DNA of 11,877 nt from NCBI GenBank assembly GCA_023260175.1, contig JALQWD010000174.1, positions 1 through 11,877 of the forward strand, read 5' to 3'. How positions within the stretch are numbered: position 1 is the first letter of the stretch; each line of letters opens with the position of its first letter. Origin of the DNA: Candidatus Nanopelagicaceae bacterium. Its GTDB lineage: Bacteria; Actinomycetota; Actinomycetes; Nanopelagicales; Nanopelagicaceae. The translations under genes and the position numbers were made by a program. Under the pieces are notes generated by a model. The model saw only the letters and a list, made by a program, of their open reading frames with translations, made no database searches and was not told where the DNA came from. Below are positions 1-6,693 of the stretch, one piece after another.

Positions 1-101
1 TCAGGTGTTGAATGGCCAAGTTCTCGAACAGCAGCAAGCACTAATTCACGCTGCGGTGTAAGGCGTAAGCCCTTTTGATGTAATTCGTGTTTTCCGGCCA
101 T
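1..101 (-). CDS. Fur-family metal-dependent transcriptional regulator, N-terminal fragment
   Basis: Reading the minus strand from an ATG at 101 gives 33 complete codons before the window edge. The fragment begins MAGKHELHQKGLRLTPQR and continues as a helix ending in GHSTP. The pattern G-hydrophobic-R-hydrophobic-TPQR followed by a VL-x-AV helix and a [ST]-P(E/D) turn is the usual first helix of the Fur DNA-binding domain. From memory, the spacing and residues look more like the actinobacterial Nur-type branch than FurA or Zur, but the metal-binding residues lie outside the window, so the metal cannot be assigned. No Shine-Dalgarno sequence precedes the ATG. A TAAACT hexamer 6 nt upstream suggests a leaderless transcript. 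The gene lies downstream of narK2 on the same strand, behind a strong inverted repeat, so it is probably a separate transcription unit. Confidence 0.8.
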   Translation of the reverse strand, partial: MAGKHELHQKGLRLTPQRELVLAAVRELGHSTP

Positions 102-107
102 AAGAGA

Positions 108-113
108 AGTTTA
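108..113 (-). promoter_or_regulatory. Putative -10 element of a leaderless promoter for the Fur-family gene
   Basis: On the minus strand TAAACT, a match to the actinobacterial TANNNT -10 pattern, ends 6 nt before the ATG at 101, which places a transcription start at or next to the start codon. No recognisable -35 hexamer is present at the expected distance (about 131-136), a stretch that lies inside the 114-146 inverted repeat. Confidence 0.4.
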
Positions 114-146
114 AATTGGCGATTAGTAAATACCTAATCGCCAATT
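114..146 (-). terminator. Perfect 13-bp inverted repeat: narK2 terminator and/or operator of the Fur-family gene
   Basis: Arms 114-126 (AATTGGCGATTAG) and 134-146 (CTAATCGCCAATT) are perfectly complementary around a 7-nt loop. In the narK2 transcript the hairpin starts 13 nt after the stop codon and is followed by TAAACTTCTCTT, only a modest U-run, so it would be a weak to moderate intrinsic terminator. The same repeat sits directly upstream of the putative -10 of the Fur-family gene and covers the -35 position, where an operator for autoregulation would be expected. Either or both roles are possible. The structure is seen directly and the function is inferred. Confidence 0.6.
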
Positions 147-159
147 CATTGCAACTACT

Positions 160-1557
160 TTATGACTTCTTTGCAGCGCCTGGTTTTGCGTATCTAAACC
201 AGGTGATTGCAATACATAGAACCACAAACACCGCCAAGCCGGTTAGGAAGTTTGCTGGAGCGATGCTCGCAAGGCATACACCGAAGATAAATGGACCAAA
301 GGCCGCAATAGCTGATACCCAACCAATGACGCCGCCTGCTTGGCGAGGTTCGAAGATCATCGGCATTTGCTTGAATGTTGAAGCATTACCAACGCCTGCG
401 AAGAAGAAGATTGCAACCATTCCATATAGGAAGTGATGGAACTCAGAGTTAAGTGCGGTTGCGCCAGCGCTTACATCTGGAGTTACAAATTGAATTGTGT
501 ATGCAATTGAACCCAGTAATCCGATACCTGCGATAAATGTCCAGATTGCACCGCCCATGCGATCTGTAAGTGGAGAGAAGAGCACACGTGCACTTGCGCC
601 AACCAATGGCCCAAGGAATGCGTACTTAGCAACATCAGGAACTGTGTAACCAGTAATCAAGAGATGGTTTGCGCCATCTACAACTTCGACGATTGCTAGA
701 TTTCCGGCACCGTATAGATTCTTAATAAGTAGACCGAACTGCGCTGACATTCCAGAGAAGATTCCGAATGTCATTACATAAAGCAGCGTCATCCAAAGAG
801 TGTCTATGTTTCCGAAAATATCCATCTGCTTTTTGAAGTTTGCAGTTACAGGAACGCTCTTCAATATGAACCATGCAAGCAAAATTCCCACAATTACAAA
901 TGGCACATAAACATATGCGGCATTTTGATACCAAGCATCAGAGACAACGCCATTTGCCGGGTTTGTAAATTTACGAGATGCGCCCATGGCGCCGATTAGT
1001 GAGAAACCTACGATCCATGGTGTTACGAACTGGACCAAACTGACACCGAAGTTACCGATGCCGGCTTGAATACCAAGCGCTGTGCCCTGTAATCGCTTAG
1101 GGAAGAAGTAAGAAGTACTTGGCATAAATCCACTGAAAGCACCGCCACCAATACCAGACAAGAAAGCCAGCACCATAAATTGCTTATAAGTTGTATCTGG
1201 ATTCTGAACTGCAATTCCCCAACCAACAAGTGGAATGAGCAGCAAGAGTGAAGTTATTGAGACTAATTTTTTGGTACCAATGACTGGCGGCAAGAACATC
1301 CACAACAAACGAAGTAGACCGCCAGCTAAACCAGGCATCGCTGTTAGCCAATAAAGTTCAGACTTACTCAGATTAAATCCAAGTCCCTGCAACTTCGGCG
1401 CTAACGCACTAGCTAAGAACCAAGTTGAGAAGGCCAACATTAAGTTAAATGTTGTAATTCCAGTGGTCTTCCAAGCTAAATTTGAATTCCAGCTAGAAGA
1501 TTCAGGCTGCCAATCGACCAGCCATTCATTACCTTTTCTTACTTTTGTATCGCTCAT
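160..1557 (-). CDS. narK2: Nitrate/nitrite MFS transporter, NarK2 (E. coli NarK-like) type
   Basis: This 465-residue, roughly 12-helix major facilitator should exchange cytoplasmic nitrite for external nitrate in the membrane. Like E. coli NarK it starts with a short cytoplasmic tail containing a DWxPE motif (residues 15-19). It has two glycine-rich nitrate signatures, around residues 134-174 (GIGGGAFSGF, then GIQAGIGNFG) and 387-402 (AGVGNASTF). Arg83 (GLLRLLW) and Arg324 (GASARVLF, followed by TDRMGG) line up with the two substrate-binding arginines of E. coli NarK, R89 and R305. Relative to that protein there are about 22 extra residues in the loop around 282-304. The start is supported by AGGAG (1563-1567) 5 nt before the ATG. 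This ribosome site overlaps the TAG stop of narK1, so the two are co-transcribed and probably translationally coupled. The numeral 2 follows the Paracoccus/Thermus convention and is by similarity. Confidence 0.9.
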   Translation of the reverse strand: MSDTKVRKGNEWLVDWQPESSSWNSNLAWKTTGITTFNLMLAFSTWFLASALAPKLQGLGFNLSKSELYWLTAMPGLAGGLLRLLWMFLPPVIGTKKLVSITSLLLLIPLVGWGIAVQNPDTTYKQFMVLAFLSGIGGGAFSGFMPSTSYFFPKRLQGTALGIQAGIGNFGVSLVQFVTPWIVGFSLIGAMGASRKFTNPANGVVSDAWYQNAAYVYVPFVIVGILLAWFILKSVPVTANFKKQMDIFGNIDTLWMTLLYVMTFGIFSGMSAQFGLLIKNLYGAGNLAIVEVVDGANHLLITGYTVPDVAKYAFLGPLVGASARVLFSPLTDRMGGAIWTFIAGIGLLGSIAYTIQFVTPDVSAGATALNSEFHHFLYGMVAIFFFAGVGNASTFKQMPMIFEPRQAGGVIGWVSAIAAFGPFIFGVCLASIAPANFLTGLAVFVVLCIAITWFRYAKPGAAKKS

Positions 1558-1565
1558 TTTATCTC

Positions 1566-2876
1566 CTAGTGTTTTCTTTCAAATATGTGTAAAAGGTTTG
1601 GTGAATGCTTTTGTAAGATTTTCATAACCACAAGATGCATCCAAATTAGACAGATCAATGTGAGTATGAAGAGAACTGCAAATGGTGAAGATTTAATGCC
1701 AGTAAGGCTCTGCGCATAACCAAAAATCGGCAGCATAAAGAAGCCGCCCAACGCGCCTAACATTCCAACTAAACCGCCTACTGAACCAACATGTGTAGGA
1801 AAATATTCTGGAATGTGCTTGAACACTGCAGCTTTACCAATCCCCATTGCGCAGCCAAGCAAAATTGTCAGCACTGTGAACATCAAGATATTTACATGCC
1901 AAGGTAAAACTTCAATGGTGCCATCTGCTGATTTTTCTTTAGTTACTTCAACAATAATGTGACCCTGAGGCATCATAAGAATGCCGCTGGTCACAATCAT
2001 GGCCCAGAAAGTCCAGTACATAATTCTTCGTGCACCGAAACGATCTGAAAGAGAGCCGCCAAGTGGTCTCAATAAAGATGCAGGGAAAATAAATAACGCA
2101 GTTAATAGCGCTGCTTTCCACAGAGGCACACCAAACTGTGCTTCATAATATTTCGGCAACATCGAAGAGAGCGCAACGTAAGCGCCAAAGACCACTGTGT
2201 AATAAAGAGAGAAGCGCCAAACACGAATCTCTTTCAATGGTTCTAACTGCTCTTTAAGCGGAATCGAAGAACCAGGCATTCGGTCTTTATGGGGAGTGAA
2301 TATAAATATCGAAAGCGCCATTACCAATAAGAGCACTGTGTAGATAGCTGGAATCAATCGCCATCCACCTGTAGCTAATCCGCCAAGATAAGTTGCACCA
2401 GCTGTTGCGGTGATCAAGATTGGTCCAATTAGTTTTGTAATTGAAGCGCCAACATTTCCCGCGCCAAATAGACCGAGTGCAAATCCCTGATGTTCGCGTT
2501 CAAACCACGCACTATTCCATGCAATGCCTGCACTAAATGAGTTACCTGCAATACCGATTAGGAAAGCCAAGATAAAGAGCACGCTGACGCTGTGTACGCG
2601 AGTTAGTAGCGCAGTAGGAATAGCTGAAAGTAAGAGCAAAGCAATCATTACTTTTCGGCCACCGTATTTATCTGCCCAGATACCTGTGAACAATCTCCAG
2701 ATCGAACCATTTAAGACGGGAAGCGCAGTTAACCAATAGAACTGAGTGTCACTTAAACCAAATTCTTTTTGAATTGGAATCGCAAGTATTCCAAATTCCA
2801 ACCAAACTGCAAACATCAAAGTAAACGCAATAAAACTTAAAGTCAGAACTGATGTTCTTTCACGTTTATCAGTCAT
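1566..2876 (-). CDS. narK1: Nitrate MFS transporter, NarK1 type
   Basis: This 436-residue, 12-helix MFS protein lacks the DWxPE tail of NarK2. It carries a clear MFS motif A between helices 2 and 3 (ADKYGGRK, residues 68-75) and a second copy after helix 8 (SDRFGARR, 277-284). The nitrate-porter glycine motifs are GLFGAGNVGAS (about 135-145) and GMLGALGGFF (371-380). Arg61 (SIWRLFTG) and Arg270 (LLRPLGG) are in the positions of the nitrate-binding arginines. NarK1-type members are thought to be proton-coupled nitrate importers, which would start respiration before nitrite accumulates for exchange by NarK2. The order NarK1 then NarK2 matches the fused NarK of Paracoccus, but here there are two separate genes. 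AGGAG at 2885-2889 lies 8 nt before the ATG. It is the first gene leftward from the divergent control region shared with narG. Confidence 0.88.
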   Translation of the reverse strand: MTDKRERTSVLTLSFIAFTLMFAVWLEFGILAIPIQKEFGLSDTQFYWLTALPVLNGSIWRLFTGIWADKYGGRKVMIALLLLSAIPTALLTRVHSVSVLFILAFLIGIAGNSFSAGIAWNSAWFEREHQGFALGLFGAGNVGASITKLIGPILITATAGATYLGGLATGGWRLIPAIYTVLLLVMALSIFIFTPHKDRMPGSSIPLKEQLEPLKEIRVWRFSLYYTVVFGAYVALSSMLPKYYEAQFGVPLWKAALLTALFIFPASLLRPLGGSLSDRFGARRIMYWTFWAMIVTSGILMMPQGHIIVEVTKEKSADGTIEVLPWHVNILMFTVLTILLGCAMGIGKAAVFKHIPEYFPTHVGSVGGLVGMLGALGGFFMLPIFGYAQSLTGIKSSPFAVLFILTLICLIWMHLVVMKILQKHSPNLLHIFERKH

Positions 2877-2897
2877 GAAATGCTCTCCTAATTCATT

Positions 2898-2937
2898 GTT
2901 ACTTAACGGAATTATGTTTAAGTATCAAGTAGAAAAC
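2898..2937 (+). promoter_or_regulatory. Weak candidate GlnR binding sites
   Basis: Two half-site pairs resemble the GlnR pattern GTnAC-n6-GaAAc. They are GTTAC (2898-2902) with GAATT (2909-2913), and GTATC (2922-2926) with AAAAC (2933-2937). The internal spacing is 6 nt in each pair, but the pairs are 8 nt apart rather than the usual 6, and several positions deviate. Chance matches are easy in DNA this AT-rich. The suggestion rests mainly on glnR being encoded in the same window. Confidence 0.25.
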
Positions 2938-2947
2938 GCATTGCAAA

Positions 2948-2967
2948 ATAGGGACTAAAGACCCTAC
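2948..2967. promoter_or_regulatory. DevR/DosR-type box
   Basis: The core GGGACTAAAGACCC (2951-2964) matches 13 of 14 positions of the mycobacterial DosR core GGGACTWWAGTCCC; only the second half has A in place of T. The outer bases (ATA upstream, TAC downstream) agree less well. It is an imperfect palindrome with TAGGG/CCCTA arms. It lies 74 bp upstream of narK1 and 60 bp upstream of the chosen narG start. A DosR-like regulator encoded at 10447-11127 retains the DNA-contact residues, which makes this its likely operator. Confidence 0.75.
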
Positions 2968-3009
2968 TTACTTTTTTCATCGATGTTAGATGATTGGTTT
3001 AAGGGCGAT

Positions 3010-3015
3010 GGAGGG
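3010..3015 (+). promoter_or_regulatory. Ribosome binding site that sets the narG start
   Basis: GGAGGG ends 9 nt before the ATG at 3025. The earlier in-frame ATG at 2983 has no purine-rich sequence ahead of it, only a T-rich run. The resulting MSKK start also matches the beginning of other NarG proteins. Confidence 0.75.
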
Positions 3016-3024
3016 CTAGCACTC

Positions 3025-6000
3025 ATGAGCAAAAAGTTAATTGCAGATGATTCATTTATTGATTATTTAATTTCGTCACGATCATTTCTTTCTAAAACAG
3101 AAATTTCAGAAGATCATCGTGCAGTCTTTTATGAAGGCGGACGTGAAAGCGATAATTTTTATCGCGAACGTTGGTCGCATGACAAGATTGTTAGATCAAC
3201 ACATGGCGTGAATTGCACAGGTTCATGTTCATGGAAAGTTTATGTAAAAGATGGCGTGATTACTTGGGAAACTCAGCAAACTGATTACCCTTCAATCGGT
3301 TCTGGTTCACCAGAGTATGAACCACGAGGATGCCCACGTGGTGCAGCATTCTCTTGGTATACATATTCACCAACGCGAATTCGTTATCCATACATTCGCG
3401 GATTTCTTCTTGATGCATATCGTCGTGCAAAAGTTAATGTCGGCGGTGATCCAGTTGATGCATGGGCATCTATTGTTGAAGATAAAGAAATTAGCAAGAC
3501 TTACAAATCACTTCGCGGTAAAGGTGGATTTGTTCGTGCATCCTGGGATGAAGCTTTGGAAATTGCTGCAGCGGCACAAGTACATACAATCAAAGAGTAT
3601 GGTCCTGATCGCGTTGCTGGTTTCTCTCCTATTCCTGCGATGTCTATGGCTTCACATGCAGCCGGCGCTCGTTACACATCGTTAATTGGTGGCACGATGC
3701 TTAGTTTCTATGACTGGTATTGCGATCTACCAATTGCATCGCCACAAATTTGGGGCGATCAAACAGATGTTCCTGAATCGGCTGACTGGTGGAACGCTTC
3801 ATATTTAATTATGTGGGGCTCAAATATCCCTACTACTCGTACACCTGATGCGCACTTCATGACCGAAGCTAGATACAAGGGTCAAAAAGTTGTAAGTGTG
3901 AGCCCAGATTATGCAGATAACACCAAGTTTGCAGATGAATGGATGCCTGCGCAGCCAGGTACTGATGGTGCACTTGCGATGGCAATGGGTCACGTAATTC
4001 TTAAAGAGTTTTATGTTGATAAAGAGACTCCTGAATTCGTAGATTACGTTAAGAAATATACAGACATGCCTTTCCTAGTTTCATTAACTGAAGTAAATGG
4101 AAAGTTGACTGCGGATAGATTCTTAACCGCTGCTGATTTGGGAATAACAGCTGATGCTTCTGAATGGAAGCCTGTGATGATGGAAAATTCTGGAGAAGTA
4201 TTTATTCCAAACGGAACAATCGGTGATCGTCATACTGAAGCTGGAATGGGTAAGTGGAATCTTGACCTTGAAGGAAAAGATCCGAAAATTACTTTTTACA
4301 ACGAAGGTGAAAATCGTGAAATCTTCTTGCCTCGCTTTGATAAAGATAGTGAGGTAATTAGTCGAGGTGTACCAACAAAGAAAGTTGGCGATCATCTAGT
4401 TACTACTGTTTATGATTTAGTACTTGCACAGTACGGCGTAGGTCGTGCAAATCTTCCTGGCCAGTGGGCGAATGGGTACGACGATGCTGATTCTGTAAAT
4501 ACTCCTGCATGGCAAGAAGAGATCACATCTGTTAGTGCTGAGACTGTAATTCGAATCGCTCGCGAATTTGCGCAGAATGCAAAAGATTCTGGCGGTCGTT
4601 CAATGATTACTTTGGGCGCCGGTACAAATCACTGGTATCACTCAGACACTATTTATCGTGCAATCATCTCTCTTGTTCTATTAACTGGTTGCCAAGGTAA
4701 GAATGGTGGCGGTTGGGCGCACTATGTTGGACAAGAGAAAGCGCGTCCATTTACTGGTTGGGCACAACTTGCATTCGGTGCAGATTGGTCTCGCCCACCG
4801 CGTCAGATGGCCGGTACCTCATTCTGGTATTTGGCGACTGATCAATGGCGCTATGACTCATGGCGTGCAGATGAGCTAACCTCGCCACTTTCACGCGGTA
4901 AATTCACGGAAACCGCAATGGCAGATACTTTGGTTAAGTCAGTTCGTATGGGCTGGACCCCTTCCTTCCCTACCTTTAACAAGAACCCGCTGACCATCAT
5001 GAAAGATGCGAAAGAAGCAGGAAAAGATCCCAAGGAATATGTAGTCGAGTCACTTAAATCAGGTGACTTAGATTTCGCAGTAACTGATCCTGATAATCCA
5101 GTTAACTTCCCTCGCGTACTAACTGTATGGCGCGCTAATTTGTTAGGTTCTTCTGGAAAAGGTAACGAGTACTTCTTACACCACTTACTTGGCGCTGATG
5201 GCGCTCATAGTGGTCCAGAGACTCCAATCGAGAAACGTCCTAAAGAAGTTAAGTGGACCGAAGAAGCACCAACAGGAAAGTTAGATCTCCTGGTCTCACT
5301 AGATTTCCGTATGACAAGTACTGGTCTATTTTCAGATGTGCTGCTACCTGCGGCAACTTGGTATGAGAAATACGATTTATCTTCAACAGATATGCATCCA
5401 TTTATCCATGCATTCAACGCAGCAATCAATCCACCTTGGCAGGCTCGTACTGATTACGACGCATTCCAGAGAATGGCAGTTGTCTTTAGTAACTTGGCGA
5501 AGAAGCATTTAGGTGTTCAGCAAGACATTGTTGCGCTGCCGCTACAACATGACACACCTACCGAAACTTCACAGCCATTTGGAATTGTTAAGGATTGGAA
5601 ACTCGGTGAATGCGAACCGATTCCTGGCAAGACTATGCCTAACTTGGTTACTGTCGAACGCGATTACAGCGCAATCGCGTTAAAAATGAGCACACTTGGT
5701 CCTAACGTTGAAAACTTAGGTACGGTTGTTAAAGGTGTAACTCTTAAGCAACAACAAGCTGTCGAATACTTGCAGAAGGTAAATGGCGTATCGCACGAAG
5801 GAATTGCTAACGGTCGACCACTTCTTCAAACTGCGGAACAGGCTTGCGAAACAATTCTGGCGCTATCTGGTGTTTCAAATGGCCACGTCGCAGTTGCTGG
5901 TTTTAAAGAGCTAGAGAAGCGAACCGGCCAGAAAATGGCGGATTTAGCTGCAGATAATGAGGGTAAGCAAATTACATTTGCAGATACCCAGTCACGTCCC

Positions 6001-6693
6001 CAGGGCGTGATTACTTCATGGGAGTGGTCAGGAAGCGAACACGGAGGTCGTCGATACTCTCCGTTCACGATCAACGTAGAGCGATTGAAGCCGTGGCATA
6101 CATTGACCGGCAGACAACACTTCTTCCTTGACCATCAGTGGATGTCGGAGATTGGTGAGCAATTACCAATCTTCCGACCTCCATTGAATTTAAGTGTTCT
6201 ATCTAATTATCCAAAGATCGGACATCAGGACGAACTAGGTATTGCGGTTCGTTATTTAACTCCACACTCGAAGTGGTCAATTCACTCTGAATATCAAGAT
6301 AACTTATTTATGTTGGCCCTCTCACGTGGCGGACCAGATATTTGGATGAGTGTTGAAGATGCAGCAAAGATTGGCGTTAAAGATAACGATTGGATCGAAG
6401 CGGTTAACCGCAATGGAATTGTGGTTGCACGCGCTGTTGTTTCGCACCGTATGCCAGAAGGTTTGGTTTACATGTATCACGCAAAAGATCGCACTATTGA
6501 TGTTCCAAGAGTTGAAGCAACCGGAAAGCGCGGCGGCATTCATAACTCTCTAACTCGATTACTGCTAAAGCCATCCCACTTAATCGGTGGTTATGCGCAA
6601 TTTTCATATGGCTTCAACTACTACGGTCCAACCGGAAATCAACGTGATGAAGTCACAGTGATCCGTCGCCGCTCACAGGAGGTTACTTACTAA
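3025..6693 (+). CDS. narG: Respiratory nitrate reductase, alpha (molybdenum catalytic) subunit
   Basis: This is the Mo-bis-MGD catalytic subunit that reduces nitrate to nitrite on the cytoplasmic face of the membrane. At 1222 residues it is close to the usual 1230-1250. His60, Cys64, Cys68 and Cys103 (HGVNCTGSC ... RGCPRG) are the His-Cys3 ligands of the FS0 [4Fe-4S] cluster. Asp234 in YDWYCDLP matches the molybdenum-ligating Asp222 of E. coli NarG. Long blocks such as VNCTGSCSW, EYGPDRVAGFSPIPAMSM, QTDVPESADWW and GRSMITLGAG are family signatures. The C-terminal molybdopterin-binding region ends with GGIHNSLTR and YGFNYYGP. No twin-arginine signal is visible, as expected for a subunit that stays inside. 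The open frame extends back to an ATG at 2983, but 3025 is preferred because of its ribosome site. The stop overlaps the narH start by one base (TAATG). Confidence 0.97.
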   Translation: MSKKLIADDSFIDYLISSRSFLSKTEISEDHRAVFYEGGRESDNFYRERWSHDKIVRSTHGVNCTGSCSWKVYVKDGVITWETQQTDYPSIGSGSPEYEPRGCPRGAAFSWYTYSPTRIRYPYIRGFLLDAYRRAKVNVGGDPVDAWASIVEDKEISKTYKSLRGKGGFVRASWDEALEIAAAAQVHTIKEYGPDRVAGFSPIPAMSMASHAAGARYTSLIGGTMLSFYDWYCDLPIASPQIWGDQTDVPESADWWNASYLIMWGSNIPTTRTPDAHFMTEARYKGQKVVSVSPDYADNTKFADEWMPAQPGTDGALAMAMGHVILKEFYVDKETPEFVDYVKKYTDMPFLVSLTEVNGKLTADRFLTAADLGITADASEWKPVMMENSGEVFIPNGTIGDRHTEAGMGKWNLDLEGKDPKITFYNEGENREIFLPRFDKDSEVISRGVPTKKVGDHLVTTVYDLVLAQYGVGRANLPGQWANGYDDADSVNTPAWQEEITSVSAETVIRIAREFAQNAKDSGGRSMITLGAGTNHWYHSDTIYRAIISLVLLTGCQGKNGGGWAHYVGQEKARPFTGWAQLAFGADWSRPPRQMAGTSFWYLATDQWRYDSWRADELTSPLSRGKFTETAMADTLVKSVRMGWTPSFPTFNKNPLTIMKDAKEAGKDPKEYVVESLKSGDLDFAVTDPDNPVNFPRVLTVWRANLLGSSGKGNEYFLHHLLGADGAHSGPETPIEKRPKEVKWTEEAPTGKLDLLVSLDFRMTSTGLFSDVLLPAATWYEKYDLSSTDMHPFIHAFNAAINPPWQARTDYDAFQRMAVVFSNLAKKHLGVQQDIVALPLQHDTPTETSQPFGIVKDWKLGECEPIPGKTMPNLVTVERDYSAIALKMSTLGPNVENLGTVVKGVTLKQQQAVEYLQKVNGVSHEGIANGRPLLQTAEQACETILALSGVSNGHVAVAGFKELEKRTGQKMADLAADNEGKQITFADTQSRPQGVITSWEWSGSEHGGRRYSPFTINVERLKPWHTLTGRQHFFLDHQWMSEIGEQLPIFRPPLNLSVLSNYPKIGHQDELGIAVRYLTPHSKWSIHSEYQDNLFMLALSRGGPDIWMSVEDAAKIGVKDNDWIEAVNRNGIVVARAVVSHRMPEGLVYMYHAKDRTIDVPRVEATGKRGGIHNSLTRLLLKPSHLIGGYAQFSYGFNYYGPTGNQRDEVTVIRRRSQEVTY

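Larger units (their letters stand above)
2877..3024. promoter_or_regulatory. Divergent narK1/narG control region
   Basis: This 148-bp, AT-rich region lies between the start codons of narK1 (minus) and narG (plus) and is the longest non-coding stretch in the window. It holds a DosR-like box, weak GlnR-like half-sites and a 7-bp inverted repeat (2900-2906 TACTTAA with 2918-2924 TTAAGTA). Candidate -10 elements are CATAAT on the minus strand (2911-2916) toward narK1 and TTAGAT (2986-2991) toward narG. With a start near 2998, the DosR box would be centred near -40 for narG, the usual activator position. The promoter assignments are inference. Confidence 0.65.

Noticed and set aside
116..436. Rightward open frame of 106 codons over the end of narK2
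   Set aside because: It is a shadow of the transporter frame, begins inside the inverted repeat, and resembles no known protein.
2900..2924. 7-bp inverted repeat TACTTAA/TTAAGTA as an FNR-type site
   Set aside because: It does not match TTGAT-n4-ATCAA, and its spacing (11 nt) is wrong. It is kept only as a note in the control region.
2983..3024. N-terminal extension of NarG from the upstream ATG
   Set aside because: No ribosome site precedes 2983, whereas GGAGGG is correctly placed for 3025. The extra 14 residues are not typical of NarG, and a narG transcription start placed by the DosR box would fall downstream of 2983.
3317..3685. Second-frame open reading frame within narG (122 codons), with several shorter ones in narG and narH
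   Set aside because: The main frames carry conserved catalytic and cluster-binding motifs throughout. These are by-products of codon bias.
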